This document shows positions 26,206 to 36,462 of a stretch of 64,000 nucleotides of DNA, one piece after another. The translations under genes were made by a program, and so were the position numbers. The stretch is from Pseudorhodobacter sp. MZDSW-24AT (lineage in GTDB: Bacteria; Pseudomonadota; Alphaproteobacteria; Rhodobacterales; Rhodobacteraceae): NCBI RefSeq assembly GCF_002794355.1, contig NZ_PGOI01000007.1, positions 124,001 to 188,000 of the forward strand, given 5' to 3'. How positions within the stretch are numbered: the first letter of the stretch is position 1; every line of letters starts with the position of its first letter. The notes beneath the pieces were generated by a model. The model did not search any database. It worked only from the letters and a program-made list of their open reading frames with translations, and was not told the DNA's origin.

Positions 26206-27804
26206 TCATTCAGCAGGAACAGCCGCGTGTGACGTCACCCGGCTGGGTTGCGCACGCACGGTCATCCACAGGTTGTAGCACATGATGACCGCCCCGCCGA
26301 GGAACAGGAGCCCCCCAAGCATACGGACAACATACATCGGATATTTGGCGGCCACGGTGTCGGCAAAGGCGTTCACGAGGTAGCCGTTGGCGTCGACTTC
26401 GCGCCACATCAGGCCTTCCATGATGCCCGAGACCCACATCGCGCTTGCGTAAAGCACGATGCCGATGGTGGCGAGCCAGAAGTGCCAGCTGACCAGTTTC
26501 AGGCTGTAGAGCCCGTCGCGGTTCCACAGGCGCGGGGTCAGGAAGTAGAGCGCGCCGAAGGTGATCATGCCGTTCCAGCCCAGCGCGCCGGAATGGACGT
26601 GGCCGATGGTCCAGTCGGTGTAGTGCGAGAGCGAGTTCACCGCCTTGATCGACATCATCGGGCCTTCAAACGTCGACATGCCGTAAAAGCCGATGGAGAC
26701 CACCATCATGCGGATCACCGGATCGGTGCGCAGCTTGTCCCAAGCGCCCGACAGCGTCATCAGGCCGTTGATCATGCCACCCCAGGACGGCATCCACAGG
26801 ATGATGGAGAAGACCATGCCAAGGGTGGAGGCCCAGTCTGGCAGGGCAGTGTAGTGCAGGTGGTGCGGACCGGCCCAGATATAAAGGAAGATCAGCGCCC
26901 AGAAGTGGATGATCGACAGCTTGTAGCTGTAGACCGGGCGTTCGGCCTGTTTGGGCACGAAATAATACATCATGCCAAGGAAGCCTGCCGTCAGGAAGAA
27001 GCCCACGGCGTTGTGGCCATACCACCACTGGATCATCGCATCCTGCACGCCCGCGGTGACCTGCACCGATTGCGAGCTGAAGATCGAGACCGGAATGGCC
27101 ATGTTGTTCACCAGATGCAGCATGGCGATGGTGATGATCATGGCCAGAAGGAACCAGTTGGCCACGTAGATGTGGGGTTCCTTGCGCTTCATCAGGGTGC
27201 CGGCAAAGACCACAAGGAAGGCGACCCAGACCACGGTGATCAGAATGTCGACATACCAGACGGGTTCGGCATATTCCTTGGACTGCGTGCCGCCGAGGAT
27301 ATAGCCGGTCGCGGCCAGCACGATGACCAGCTGCCAGCCCCAGAAGACGAACCAGCCAAGGTTACCGCCCCAAAGCCGCACCGCGCAGGTGCGCTGCACG
27401 ATGTAGAAGGACGACATGATGAGCGCATTGCCGCCAAAGGCGAAAATCACCGCCGAGGTGTGCAGCGGGCGCAGGCGGCCGAAGTTGCCGATGCCGTTCA
27501 AGGCCTCGAAGTTGAGCCAAGGCCAAGCCAGCTGGCTTGCGATGACGACGCCGACCAGAAAGCCGACGATGCCCCAGAACGAGGTGGCAATCACGCCCGC
27601 GCGCACCACCCCATCCATGTATTCATTGGTGTTGACCGTTTTCACCTCGTCCATGCCGCGCAGCACCACCAGAAAGGTGATGCCCGCCGCGAGCATGACG
27701 ATGATCGCATTGACCTGATAGGCCAGGTCCCAGGCGTAGTTGGAGGCAATGGCCGCCCCAAGGGCAATCAGGCCCAACACGACCAGCTTCAGATAATCCC
27801 ACAT
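26206..27804 (-). CDS. ccoN: cbb3-type cytochrome c oxidase subunit I
   Basis: A 532-residue haem-copper oxidase catalytic subunit with about 12 to 14 membrane helices. Segments such as [42 protein letters not shown] and [25 protein letters not shown] hold the CuB and haem histidines. The cbb3 class uses copper and haem b3 to reduce oxygen with high affinity. The ATG at 27804 ([11 protein letters not shown]) has GAAGGGA upstream at proper spacing; the earlier ATG at 27822 is less likely. It is transcribed from the FNR-type box at 27911-27924. Confidence 0.96.
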   Translation of the reverse strand: MWDYLKLVVLGLIALGAAIASNYAWDLAYQVNAIIVMLAAGITFLVVLRGMDEVKTVNTNEYMDGVVRAGVIATSFWGIVGFLVGVVIASQLAWPWLNFEALNGIGNFGRLRPLHTSAVIFAFGGNALIMSSFYIVQRTCAVRLWGGNLGWFVFWGWQLVIVLAATGYILGGTQSKEYAEPVWYVDILITVVWVAFLVVFAGTLMKRKEPHIYVANWFLLAMIITIAMLHLVNNMAIPVSIFSSQSVQVTAGVQDAMIQWWYGHNAVGFFLTAGFLGMMYYFVPKQAERPVYSYKLSIIHFWALIFLYIWAGPHHLHYTALPDWASTLGMVFSIILWMPSWGGMINGLMTLSGAWDKLRTDPVIRMMVVSIGFYGMSTFEGPMMSIKAVNSLSHYTDWTIGHVHSGALGWNGMITFGALYFLTPRLWNRDGLYSLKLVSWHFWLATIGIVLYASAMWVSGIMEGLMWREVDANGYLVNAFADTVAAKYPMYVVRMLGGLLFLGGAVIMCYNLWMTVRAQPSRVTSHAAVPAE

Positions 27805-27910
27805 TCCGCGTCCCTTCGTCATTGGCTGGATCCGGCCCCTGATTGATTCGGGGAACTGTCCACGCGCTTTCCGACACGAGTGTTTGTGCAGAAGAGGGCG
27901 GAGTGCGGCC

Positions 27911-27924
27911 TTGATCCATGTCAA
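27911..27924. promoter_or_regulatory. FNR-type box between ccoN and uspA
   Basis: TTGATCCATGTCAA fits TTGAT-N4-ATCAA with one mismatch. It is centred about 113 bases upstream of the ccoN start and about 105 bases upstream of the divergent universal stress gene, so it could serve either or both. The ccoN promoter of Rhodobacter sphaeroides is a classic FnrL target, which supports it. The rest of this 218-base intergenic gap shows nothing else I can name. Confidence 0.8.
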
Positions 27925-28022
27925 ATCATGGTGTTGCCCGCAGTGCTAAAGGTCAATGCGGCGTCATTACTCAGGGACGGGCAAGACGCCGCAGGGAAAC
28001 CCGGACATAGGAGGCGCTTTCC

Positions 28023-28868
28023 ATGACCTACAAATCCATCTTTACCGTTGCGACACAGGCCGCTGAAGTGCCGGTGACGATTGCGGCGGCGGCGCAGGTT
28101 TGTGCCCTGTGGGACGGGCATCTGGACGTGCTGGCGCTGGGGGTTGATCGCACGCAACTGGGCTATGCCTATGTCGGAGCGGGGGCGGTGCTGCTTCAGG
28201 TGGCGCAAGAGCGCGCCGAAGAGGCGGCGCGCGGCGTGGCACAGGCGGTGCGCGCGGCCTTTGCCGCCGAAGCGCCCGGCCTGCGCGCCGGGGTGGAGGC
28301 CGCGGTGACGCAGTTCGGCGCGCTGACCGATCTGGTGGCGCAGCGCGCGCGCTTTGCCGATCTGGTGGTGCTGGGCCGACCCTATGGCAAGGATCAAGGC
28401 GGCGAGGAGGAGGCCGTGATCGAGGCGGCGCTGTTCGAGGGGCGTGCGCCGGTGCTGGTGCTGCCCGAGACCGGGCTGGCGCAGGCGGCGCCCAAGCGCG
28501 TGGTGGTGGCGTGGAACCAGAGCCGCGAGGCCATGGCGGCGGTGCGCGCGGCGCTGCCGCTGCTGAAACAGGCCGATCAGGTGACGATCACCGTGATCGA
28601 TCCACCGGTGCATGGGCCCGAGCGGTCAGACCCCGGTGGGATGCTGTGCCAGATGCTGGTGCGTCACGGCGTGCGGGCCGAGGTGACGGTGCTGGCGCGC
28701 ACGCTGCCGCGCGTGTCGGATGTGTTGCAGCGCCATTTGCGCGACATGAGTGCCGACATGCTGGTGATGGGCGCCTATGGGCATTCGCGCTTTCGCGAGG
28801 CGATTCTGGGCGGGGCCACGCGCAACATGCTGGAGCAGGCGACGGTGCCGGTGCTGATGGCGCATTGA
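28023..28868 (+). CDS. uspA: Universal stress protein, two tandem Usp domains
   Basis: A 281-residue protein with two UspA-like domains, at about 1-150 and 155-281. The C-terminal copy has the ATP-binding-type motif LVMGAYGHSRFREAILGGATRNML, whereas the first copy lacks a clear G-x2-G-x9-GS motif. Usp proteins modulate survival under stress or anaerobiosis. The gene is divergent from ccoN and near an FNR-type box, suggesting induction at low oxygen. The start ATG has AGGAGG at a suitable distance. Confidence 0.9.
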   Translation: MTYKSIFTVATQAAEVPVTIAAAAQVCALWDGHLDVLALGVDRTQLGYAYVGAGAVLLQVAQERAEEAARGVAQAVRAAFAAEAPGLRAGVEAAVTQFGALTDLVAQRARFADLVVLGRPYGKDQGGEEEAVIEAALFEGRAPVLVLPETGLAQAAPKRVVVAWNQSREAMAAVRAALPLLKQADQVTITVIDPPVHGPERSDPGGMLCQMLVRHGVRAEVTVLARTLPRVSDVLQRHLRDMSADMLVMGAYGHSRFREAILGGATRNMLEQATVPVLMAH

Positions 28869-28902
28869 CCGGGCTGGTGCGAACACGCGGGGCCGGGGGC
28901 GA

Positions 28903-29295
28903 TCAACCCTCGGCCTTGGGCAGGTTGGGATCGGTTTCGCAGCGTGACAGCGGCAAGGGCTGCATCTGTGCGACGCGCAGCACCTCGCCCGCGGTGGCGG
29001 GGCCGAAACGGCCAGTGATGCAGGCGCAGCCATAGCCGTAAGAGCCGTTGGTTTCGACCCAGCTGCTGCCGGGTTCATAGGCAAAAGCCTCGGCCGGGAG
29101 GTCCATCCAGCCGGGCACTTCCGCGCCGCCTTGGGTGGAGAGGGTCCAGGTGGCGTCGCGGTCGGTGAGCCAATGGTTGCCGGGGGTGGGGTTGGCATAC
29201 CAGCCGCAGCGTTTGACATCGGCTGCCAAGGCGGGGAGCGCGGGCCAAGCGCAGGCAAGGCCCAAAGTCAGCGCCTTAATCCAGAAAGCCGCCAT
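28903..29295 (-). CDS. DUF4087-like secreted protein
   Basis: A 130-residue protein, given the start at 29295. It has an N-terminal signal peptide (FWIKALTLGLACAWPALPALA), then a cysteine-containing domain with KRCGWYANPTPGNHWLTDRD, WTLSTQGG and GYGCACITGRF. These fit the DUF4087 family in my recollection, which has no known function. Upstream ATG 29304 also lies in frame. It overlaps the fnrL 3' end by about 20 bases on the same strand, so it is likely co-transcribed with fnrL. Confidence 0.72.
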   Translation of the reverse strand: MAAFWIKALTLGLACAWPALPALAADVKRCGWYANPTPGNHWLTDRDATWTLSTQGGAEVPGWMDLPAEAFAYEPGSSWVETNGSYGYGCACITGRFGPATAGEVLRVAQMQPLPLSRCETDPNLPKAEG

Positions 29296-30028
29296 CGCTG
29301 TCATCCCCTGTCTGATCCAGAAGCCGGTCGATCGAGGGTATCGTGACCTGCCGCTTGCCGTCCAGCTGGATAATGCCATCCCGCTTCAGCGCGCTGATCT
29401 GGCGGCTGACGGTTTCCAGCGTCAGGCCAAGGTAATCGGCCATTTCTTCGCGCGTGAGCGGCAGATCGAAGGTCAGAGCGCCCGTCTGGGCGCGCGGCTC
29501 TTTCAGGCTGGCATCCCGGCGGGCGATGATGGCCAAGAGGCTTGCGATCTTTTCGCGCGCGGTCTTGCGGCCCAGAAGGAGCATCCATTCGCGCGCGGCG
29601 TCGAGTTCATCGAGCGTCATTTCCAGCAGGCGCTGTGCGATATGCGGCGTGCTGGCCATCAGCTCTTCAAAGGGTTTGCGGCGGAAGCAGCACATCACCA
29701 GATCGGTGGTCGCGGTCACGTCATAGGCGGCAGAGGAGCGGCCCGGACGGCCCACGAAATCGGAAGGCAGCAAAAGGCCCACCATCTGGCGGCGGCCATC
29801 TTCCATCGTCTGCGTGAGCGTGGCGATGCCGGTGACGACGGAGGCCACGAAATCCATCTTGTCGCCCGACCAGATCACCGTCTGCCCGGCCTCATAGCTG
29901 CGGTAATACTTGATCTGTTCAAGCAACTCCAACTCATCCGCCTCGCAGCGGGCGCAGACCGCCCGGTGCCGGATGGGGCAGTCACCACAGTGCTGGCTGG
30001 GTGATCGGATGTCACGGTGAACGGACAT
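29276..30028 (-). CDS. fnrL: Crp/Fnr-family oxygen-sensing regulator FnrL
   Basis: A 250-residue transcription factor. N-terminal cysteines C14, C17, C25 and C28 plus the internal C113/C114 pair supply the 4Fe-4S cluster ligands expected of FNR. The central cyclic-nucleotide-binding-like fold is followed by a helix-turn-helix around residues 195-220 (LTREEMADYLGLTLETVSRQ), and the recognition helix has the E-x2-SR pattern of FNR. A perfect FNR box lies 18 bases upstream, so it is probably autoregulated, and the divergent hemN shares that site. The FNR-type boxes near ccoN and ccoG are its likely targets. Confidence 0.95.
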   Translation of the reverse strand: MSVHRDIRSPSQHCGDCPIRHRAVCARCEADELELLEQIKYYRSYEAGQTVIWSGDKMDFVASVVTGIATLTQTMEDGRRQMVGLLLPSDFVGRPGRSSAAYDVTATTDLVMCCFRRKPFEELMASTPHIAQRLLEMTLDELDAAREWMLLLGRKTAREKIASLLAIIARRDASLKEPRAQTGALTFDLPLTREEMADYLGLTLETVSRQISALKRDGIIQLDGKRQVTIPSIDRLLDQTGDDSDGGFLD

Positions 30029-30046
30029 GGCGACCCTTTCCTGAAG

Positions 30047-30060
30047 TTGATCTGCATCAA
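30047..30060. promoter_or_regulatory. Perfect FNR-type box between fnrL and hemN
   Basis: TTGATCTGCATCAA is an exact TTGAT-N4-ATCAA. It sits in the 66-base region between the divergent fnrL (start 30028) and hemN (start 30095). It probably activates hemN when oxygen is low and controls fnrL itself; being only 18 bases from the fnrL start, repression of fnrL is plausible. Confidence 0.88.
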
Positions 30061-30094
30061 GGCGGATGTGGTGCTGTGGGCAGAGGATACGGGA

Positions 30095-31450
30095 ATGACA
30101 CATGATCCGCAACTTGCCCGCTTGGGTCTCTTTGATGCGCGCGTGCCGCGCTATACCAGCTATCCCACCGCCCCGCATTTCGGCGGGACGGTGGATGCCG
30201 CGCAGTTCACCCGATGGGTCGAGGCGATCCCGGAAGGCTCGGCGATTTCGCTTTATCTGCATGTGCCGTTTTGTCGGCGGCTGTGCTGGTTCTGCGCTTG
30301 CCGGACGCAAGGCACCCAGAGCGACGGTCCGGTGCTGGCCTATGTGCGCACGTTGATGGCCGAGATTGCGATGCTGCGCCAGCACCTGCCGCGCGGCGTG
30401 ACCTTGTCGCGGCTGCACTGGGGCGGCGGCACGCCGACACTGCTTCCGGCGCCCGAGATGGCGCGGCTGGCGGCGGCGGTGATGGAGGCGGTGCCTTTGG
30501 GCGAAGGCGCGGAGTTCTCGGTCGAGATCGACCCGAACGAGATTGATGCCGCGCGGCTGGATGCGCTGGTGGCGGCGGGGATGACGCGGGCATCCATCGG
30601 GGTGCAGGATTTCGACCCGCTGATCCAGAAAACCATCGGACGCGCGCAGGGCTATGAGTTGACCCGGCAGGTGGCGGAAATGATCCGCGACCGGGGGGTG
30701 CGCAGTCTGAACGCCGATATCCTGTATGGTCTGCCGCATCAGACCACGGCGCGGATTTCGGATTCGGTGCAAAAGCTGCTGACGCTGACGCCCGACCGGG
30801 TGGCGCTGTATGGCTATGCGCATGTGCCGTGGATGAGCCGTCGGCAGCAGATGATCCCGTCGGATGCCATGCCCACCCCTGAAGAGCGGTTGGCGCTGTT
30901 CGAGACCGCGGCAGAGCTGTTTCGCTGGGATGGCTATGTCGATGTGGGGATCGACCATTTCGCGCGGCCGGAGGACGGGATGGCGCAGGCCTTGGCGGCG
31001 GGGCGGCTGCGGCGGAATTTTCAAGGCTATACCGATGACACTGCCCCAGTGCTGATCGGGCTGGGGGCCTCATCCATCAGCCGGTTCCCGCAAGGCTTTG
31101 CGCAGAACGTGAGCGGCACGTCGGATTACACCAAGGCGGTGCGGGACGGGGTGTTCCCCACCCATCGCGGCCATGTCTTTGCCGGCGAAGACCAGATGCG
31201 GGCGCGGATGATCGAGGCGGTGATGTGCGATTTCCACATCAGCCGGGCCGAGATCCTGCGCGATTTCCCGGTGGCGCCCGAACGGCTGGAAAGCCTGTTG
31301 CAGGCGGCGGTGACGCGCTTTGGCGATATGGTGGTGCTGGATGCGCAAGGGCTGACGATCCCGCCGCGCGGGCGGGCGCTGACGCGGATGGTGGCGCGGG
31401 TGTTCGATGCCTATGACCACAGCAAGGCGCAGCATTCTGCGGCGGTCTGA
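30095..31450 (+). CDS. hemN: Oxygen-independent coproporphyrinogen III oxidase (radical SAM)
   Basis: A 451-residue radical SAM enzyme. The cluster motif C-x3-C-x2-C is C60-R-R-L-C64-W-F-C67, with the extra C69 seen in true HemN. Upstream [12 protein letters not shown] and the [12 protein letters not shown]-binding segment match HemN rather than the HemW group. It makes protoporphyrinogen IX without oxygen, complementing HemF. The ATG at 30095 ([10 protein letters not shown]) follows the perfect FNR box by 35 bases. Confidence 0.94.
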   Translation: MTHDPQLARLGLFDARVPRYTSYPTAPHFGGTVDAAQFTRWVEAIPEGSAISLYLHVPFCRRLCWFCACRTQGTQSDGPVLAYVRTLMAEIAMLRQHLPRGVTLSRLHWGGGTPTLLPAPEMARLAAAVMEAVPLGEGAEFSVEIDPNEIDAARLDALVAAGMTRASIGVQDFDPLIQKTIGRAQGYELTRQVAEMIRDRGVRSLNADILYGLPHQTTARISDSVQKLLTLTPDRVALYGYAHVPWMSRRQQMIPSDAMPTPEERLALFETAAELFRWDGYVDVGIDHFARPEDGMAQALAAGRLRRNFQGYTDDTAPVLIGLGASSISRFPQGFAQNVSGTSDYTKAVRDGVFPTHRGHVFAGEDQMRARMIEAVMCDFHISRAEILRDFPVAPERLESLLQAAVTRFGDMVVLDAQGLTIPPRGRALTRMVARVFDAYDHSKAQHSAAV

Positions 31451-31509
31451 CGACCCGGGCCTTACAATGCGGGGCCCCTGCCCTTAGGTTTATGGGCAGG
31501 AGACCTGCT

Positions 31510-32514
31510 ATGAACCATTATTCGCTACTCGATCTGTCCCCCGTGCCCGAAGGCAGCAGCACCGCCGAGGCGCTGGCCAATACGGTGGAGCTTGCGCAAC
31601 TGGCCGAGGCCACGGGCTATCACCGCTTCTGGCTGGCGGAACATCACAACATGCCGGGGATCGCTTCGGCGGCGACGCCCATCGTGATTGGCCATGTGGC
31701 CGGGGCGACCAAGACCATTCGTCTGGGTGCGGGTGGGATCATGCTGCCCAACCATGCGCCTTTGGTGGTGGCCGAACAGTTCGGCACGCTGGCAACGCTG
31801 TATCCGGGGCGAATCGATCTGGGGTTGGGCCGCGCGCCGGGGACCGACATGGCCACCGCCCGCGCGCTGCGCCGCCACATGGCGCCCGAGGACAGTTTCC
31901 CGCAGGATGTGGTGGAGCTGATCAGCTATTTCGACCCGGCGGTGGAAGGGGCGGCGGTGCGGGCCATTCCGGGCGAAGGCACGCAGGTGCCGGTGTGGAT
32001 TCTGGGCAGCAGCCTGTATGGCGCGCAATTGGCGGCCTATCTGGGGTTGCCTTATGCCTTTGCGTCGCATTTCGCGCCCGCGATGCTGGAGGATGCGCTG
32101 GCCACCTATCGCGCCACCTTCCGCCCGTCGCGCTTTCTGGCGGAACCCTATGCGATGATGGCGGCGGGGGTTTGCGCTGCCGATACGGATGCCGAGGCGC
32201 AGGTGCTGCGCACGTCGCAGATGCTGGCCTTTGCGCGGCTGCGCACGGGCGCGCCGGGCAAGCTGCCGCGTCCGGTGACGGATATCGACGCGCATATCCC
32301 GCCGCAGGTGCGGGCCGGGGTGGATGCGGCGCTGTCGGTTTCGGCGGTGGGGTCGAAGGCGACGGTGCAGCGCCAGTTGGCCGCGCTGATCGACCGTTAT
32401 CAGCCCGATGAGCTGATGGTGACCGGAATGATCCATGACCACAAGGCGCGGCTGCGGTCTTTCGCCATCGCGGCGGAGGCTTTGGGCGCGCTGTCGCAGG
32501 CGCAGGCGGCCTAG
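31510..32514 (+). CDS. LLM-class flavin-dependent oxidoreductase
   Basis: A 334-residue bacterial-luciferase-like protein with the family N-terminus [25 protein letters not shown] and GLGRAPGTD near residue 105. It belongs to the MsnO8/YhbW-like branch with FMN or F420-independent FMNH2 use, for which substrates are usually unknown. The ATG at 31510 has AGGAGA upstream. It ends convergently with the glycosyltransferase, the two stop codons overlapping by 4 bases with no terminator between. Confidence 0.87.
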   Translation: MNHYSLLDLSPVPEGSSTAEALANTVELAQLAEATGYHRFWLAEHHNMPGIASAATPIVIGHVAGATKTIRLGAGGIMLPNHAPLVVAEQFGTLATLYPGRIDLGLGRAPGTDMATARALRRHMAPEDSFPQDVVELISYFDPAVEGAAVRAIPGEGTQVPVWILGSSLYGAQLAAYLGLPYAFASHFAPAMLEDALATYRATFRPSRFLAEPYAMMAAGVCAADTDAEAQVLRTSQMLAFARLRTGAPGKLPRPVTDIDAHIPPQVRAGVDAALSVSAVGSKATVQRQLAALIDRYQPDELMVTGMIHDHKARLRSFAIAAEALGALSQAQAA

Positions 32515-33743
32515 GCTGGCTGCGGGCCAAGGCTTTCGACAAAGGCGACCATGCGCGGCAGGCAGATGCCGCGCAGGTCATAGTCACGCTGAACCGTGGC
32601 ACGGGCAGCGGCGCGCAGGGCACCAAAGCGCTGCGGATGGGCCAGCGCCTCGGTGAGGGTGCGCGACCAGCCCGCCACATCGAAGAAATCGACCAGCAGC
32701 CCGTTTTCGCCATGGCGCAGCACCTCGGCCACCGGGGCGGTGTTGGAGCCGACGACAAGGCCGCCTGCCGCCATCGCCTCGAGCATCGACCAGGACAGGA
32801 CGAAGGGATAGGTGAGGTAAGCGTGGGCGCGGCTGATCTGAAGGATCGAGACAAAGGTGGGATAGGGCACCTTGCCCATGAAATGCACCCGGTCCATCGG
32901 CAGGCGGTGCTGCACTTCCGCAAGGATCTGGTCTTTCCAGCCTTTGGCCCCTTTGGGCGCGGCGCCATAGCTTACCTCATCGCCGCCGACGATCACCGCA
33001 TGGGCCTCGGGGCGGGCGCGCAGCACATCGGGCAGCGCGCGCAGGAAGATATGATAACCGCGATAGGGTTCCAGATTGCGGTTGACGAAGGTCAGCACCT
33101 CATCCCCCGCGCGCAAGGTGCGGCCATCGGGCAAGGTCAGGCTGGCCTGCGGGTTGGGCTGCACCGCGGTGCAATCGACGCCGTCGTGGATGACCGTGAT
33201 CATCGGGCGCAAGGCATTGGGGTAGGTGTTGGCCTGCCATGCGGTGGGAGAGAGGCCGGCATCGGCGTGCAGCAAGGATTGCCCCAGATGGGCCGTGCGG
33301 CCTTGGGCGATCAGGATCTGATCCAGACCGTAAGGGGTGAACTCTGGGTCAAATCCCACATCCGCCCCCACCCCGCGATAATAGAACTCGGCATAGACGA
33401 TCAGTTTGGCCGAAGGCCAGATTTCCTTGAGAAACAGCGTCTCGCCCCAGCCAGAATGGCCGAAGATCACATCCGGGGTGTAGCCTTCGCCATCGCGCAG
33501 CTGCGCACAGGCGCGGGCCACGGTGACGCCGCGATCGGACATCAGGGTGTAATTGCGGCCCAAGCGGGTTTGCGCCGGGTCCACCGGGGCGGCGTCATGC
33601 TTGTAGCGGAAGGTGGGGACGCTGGATGAGCGGGTGTTGCGGGAATCGGTCAGCGCGCGCACGTCATGGCCGCGCCGCAGCAGTTCCGGGGCCAGATGCA
33701 GAAACTGGCCCGGGAAATTCTGGTGCAGAAACAGGATTTTCAC
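32511..33743 (-). CDS. Glycosyltransferase family 4 (N-terminal GT4-group domain)
   Basis: A 410-residue GT-B protein. The N-terminus [21 protein letters not shown] matches the GT4-group N-terminal domain (PF12000, from memory). The C-terminal domain has the nucleotide-sugar region with [20 protein letters not shown] and a GGDE segment, and the acidic E-x7-E motif appears as [12 protein letters not shown]. Its ATG overlaps the stop of the yejF ATPase gene as ATGA, so it is translated with the peptide importer operon. A link between peptide uptake and glycosylation is not known to me. Confidence 0.86.
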   Translation of the reverse strand: MKILFLHQNFPGQFLHLAPELLRRGHDVRALTDSRNTRSSSVPTFRYKHDAAPVDPAQTRLGRNYTLMSDRGVTVARACAQLRDGEGYTPDVIFGHSGWGETLFLKEIWPSAKLIVYAEFYYRGVGADVGFDPEFTPYGLDQILIAQGRTAHLGQSLLHADAGLSPTAWQANTYPNALRPMITVIHDGVDCTAVQPNPQASLTLPDGRTLRAGDEVLTFVNRNLEPYRGYHIFLRALPDVLRARPEAHAVIVGGDEVSYGAAPKGAKGWKDQILAEVQHRLPMDRVHFMGKVPYPTFVSILQISRAHAYLTYPFVLSWSMLEAMAAGGLVVGSNTAPVAEVLRHGENGLLVDFFDVAGWSRTLTEALAHPQRFGALRAAARATVQRDYDLRGICLPRMVAFVESLGPQPA

Positions 33744-35353
33744 ACCGCCGCCTCGGCGCGCGCCCCCGGCACCGCGCCAAACGCCGCCTGCATCAGCGCG
33801 CGGGTGTAATCTGAGGCAGGGGCATCAAACACCGCGCGCGCGTCGCCCTGTTCGACCACATCGCCCGCCTTCATCACCATCACCTGATGCGACAGCGCGC
33901 GCACGACGCGCAGATCGTGGCTGATGAAGATATAGGCCAGCCCCCATTTCCGCTGCAAATCGCGCAAAAGATCGACGATCTGGACCTGAACGGTCATGTC
34001 GAGTGCCGAGGTGGGTTCATCCAGCACCACCAGTTTCGGGCGCAGGATCATCGCACGGGCGATGGCGATGCGCTGCCGCTGCCCGCCGGAAAACTCATGC
34101 GGGTAGCGCGTCATGGTGGCGGGGTCGAGACCCACCTCTGTCATGATGGCGGCCACCTTTTCGCGGGATTGGGCGGGGCTGTCATTGCCGTGCAGCGCAA
34201 GGCCTTCGGCGATGATCTGCTCGGCCGTCATGCGCGGCGAGAGGCTGCCAAACGGGTCTTGGAACACCACCTGCATGTCGCGGCGGACCGGGCGCAGGGC
34301 GCTGCCCGACAGGGCAGAGATGTCGCGCCCCAGCACCACGATGGGCCCGGTGGAGGGCACCAGCCGCAGGATGGCAAGGGCGAGCGTGGTCTTGCCCGAG
34401 CCGCTTTCGCCGACGATCCCCAGCGTTTCGCCCGCGCGCACCGACAGGGTGGCGTCGTTCACCGCCTTTACATGGCCCACCGTCTTGCGCAGGAAGCCTG
34501 CGGTGATGGGAAACCAGACGCGCAAGGATTGGGTGCGCACCACCTCGGCCGCGTCGGCGGGCACAGGGTCGGGCAGGCCTTTGGGTTCGGCGGCCAGCAG
34601 TTTGCGGGTATAAGGGTGTTGCGGATTGGCAAAGATCTCGGCCGTGGGGCCTTGCTCCACGATCTCGCCGCCTTGCATGACGCAGACCCGGTCGGCGATG
34701 CGGCGCACGATGCCAAGGTCATGGGTGATGAACAGCAAGGACAGGCCTTCGGAGCGTTTCAGATCGGCCAGCAGGTCAAGGATCTGCGCCTGAATCGTCA
34801 CATCGAGCGCGGTGGTGGGTTCATCCGCGATCAGCAGTTCGGGGCCATTGGCCAGCGCCATGGCGATCATCACGCGCTGCCGCTGACCGCCGGAGAGTTG
34901 ATGCGGATAGGCGCCAAGGCGGCTTTCGGCATCGCGGATGCCGACCTTTTGCAGCAGGTCAAGGATGCGGGCGCGGGCCGCCTGCCCTGTCAGCCCCTGA
35001 TGCAGCGCAAGGCTTTCGCCCAGTTGGCGTTCGATGGTGTGCAGCGGGTTCAGGCTGGTCATCGGTTCCTGAAAGATGAAACTGATGTCATTGCCGCGCA
35101 CCCGGCGCAATTCAGCCTCGGACGCGCCCACCATCTGGCTGCCCTGATAGGTGACCGAGCCTTGGACAAGCGCATTGTCGCCCAGAAGCCCGACGGTGGA
35201 GAGCGCCGTGACCGACTTTCCCGACCCGGATTCGCCCACCAGCGCCACGGTTTCACCTTTGGCCACGGTGAAGGACACGCCGCGCACCGCCTGTATCACC
35301 CGGCCATCCTGCCGGAAGCTGATCTGCAGATCCTTGACCTCTAGCACGCTCAT
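33740..35353 (-). CDS. yejF: Peptide ABC transporter ATP-binding protein, double-NBD (YejF)
   Basis: A 537-residue protein with two complete ABC ATPase domains. The first has Walker A GESGSGKS near residue 39 and LSGGQRQR; the second has GESGSGKTT and FSGGQRQR. Walker B appears as LLIADEPTTALD and LVVLDEPTSALD. The duplicated ATPase is typical of YejF in the YejABEF oligopeptide/microcin C importer. Start overlaps yejE stop by four bases. Confidence 0.93.
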   Translation of the reverse strand: MSVLEVKDLQISFRQDGRVIQAVRGVSFTVAKGETVALVGESGSGKSVTALSTVGLLGDNALVQGSVTYQGSQMVGASEAELRRVRGNDISFIFQEPMTSLNPLHTIERQLGESLALHQGLTGQAARARILDLLQKVGIRDAESRLGAYPHQLSGGQRQRVMIAMALANGPELLIADEPTTALDVTIQAQILDLLADLKRSEGLSLLFITHDLGIVRRIADRVCVMQGGEIVEQGPTAEIFANPQHPYTRKLLAAEPKGLPDPVPADAAEVVRTQSLRVWFPITAGFLRKTVGHVKAVNDATLSVRAGETLGIVGESGSGKTTLALAILRLVPSTGPIVVLGRDISALSGSALRPVRRDMQVVFQDPFGSLSPRMTAEQIIAEGLALHGNDSPAQSREKVAAIMTEVGLDPATMTRYPHEFSGGQRQRIAIARAMILRPKLVVLDEPTSALDMTVQVQIVDLLRDLQRKWGLAYIFISHDLRVVRALSHQVMVMKAGDVVEQGDARAVFDAPASDYTRALMQAAFGAVPGARAEAAV

Positions 35354-36459
35354 TGAAAGGTCTTTCGCGGGTCAAAGGCATCGCGGACGCCTTCGAAGAT
35401 GAAGACCAGAAGCGACAGCATGATGGCAAAGGTGAAGAAGGCAGTGAAGGCGAGCCAAGGGGCCTGAAGGTTCTGCTTGGCCTGCTGGGTCATCTCGCCC
35501 AAGGACGGTGAGGAGGAAGGCAGGCCAAAGCCGAGGAAATCGAGTGCGGTGAGCGCGCCGATGGTGCCGGTGATAATGAAGGGGAGCATGGTCAGCGTGG
35601 CGACCATCGCATTGGGCAGCACATGGCGGAACATGATGACGCGGTCGGGCACGCCCAGCGCGCGGGCGGCGCGGACATATTCGAAGTTGCGCGCGCGCAG
35701 GAATTCCGCCCGCACCACGCCGACAAGCGCCGTCCAGCCAAAGAGCACCATCAGGCCGACGAGAATCCAGAAGTTCATGCTGAAGATCGCGGCCACGATG
35801 ATGATGACGTAAAGCGAGGGCGTGGCCCCCCAGATCTCGATGATGCGCTGAAAGATCAGGTCGGTGAGGCCGCCGAAATAGCCCTGCACCGCCCCTGCGG
35901 CGATGCCGATCACCGAGGTCAGCACGGTGACGATCAGTGCAAAGCTGACCGAGAGGCGGAAGCCGTAGATCACGCGGGCCAGCACGTCGCGGGCGGTGTC
36001 ATCGGTGCCCAGCCAGTGCTGCGCATCGGGGGCCGAGGGCGCGGCCTTGCCGATGTCATTGATGGTGTTGAAGCTGTAAGGGATCAGCGGCCAGATGATG
36101 CGGCCTTTTTCAATGGCCTCGCCCGCGGCGGTGCCTTGGGCGGATGCCTCGGCCAGAATGGCTTCGGGATCATCCCAGCAGGCCTCGGACCCGGCGGCGA
36201 TGATCAGGCATTGCACCTCGATATCCTTGTATTTCGCCTCGGTCTGGAAATCGCCGCCAAAGGCGGTTTCCGGGTAGAAACGGGCAAAGGGCGCGTGCCA
36301 TTCGCCGCGAAACTGCACCAGAAGCGGTTTGTCATTGGCGACGAGTTCAGCACAAAGCGAGATGCCGTAAAGGATGGAGAACAGGATCAGCGACCAGAAG
36401 GCGCGGCGGTTCGATTTGAAGTTGCGCCAGCGGCGTTGGTTGAGCGGTGAGAGGGCCAT
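35350..36459 (-). CDS. yejE: Peptide ABC transporter permease (YejE)
   Basis: This 369-residue inner-membrane permease has one N-terminal helix (FWSLILFSILYGISL), a soluble insertion containing the FRGEWHAPFARFYPET segment typical of YejE, and a core of about five helices with the permease loop around RARNFEYVRAARALGV. It pairs with YejB to form the channel. It sits 3 bases after yejB and overlaps yejF. Confidence 0.93.
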   Translation of the reverse strand: MALSPLNQRRWRNFKSNRRAFWSLILFSILYGISLCAELVANDKPLLVQFRGEWHAPFARFYPETAFGGDFQTEAKYKDIEVQCLIIAAGSEACWDDPEAILAEASAQGTAAGEAIEKGRIIWPLIPYSFNTINDIGKAAPSAPDAQHWLGTDDTARDVLARVIYGFRLSVSFALIVTVLTSVIGIAAGAVQGYFGGLTDLIFQRIIEIWGATPSLYVIIIVAAIFSMNFWILVGLMVLFGWTALVGVVRAEFLRARNFEYVRAARALGVPDRVIMFRHVLPNAMVATLTMLPFIITGTIGALTALDFLGFGLPSSSPSLGEMTQQAKQNLQAPWLAFTAFFTFAIMLSLLVFIFEGVRDAFDPRKTFQ

Positions 36460-36462
36460 GGA

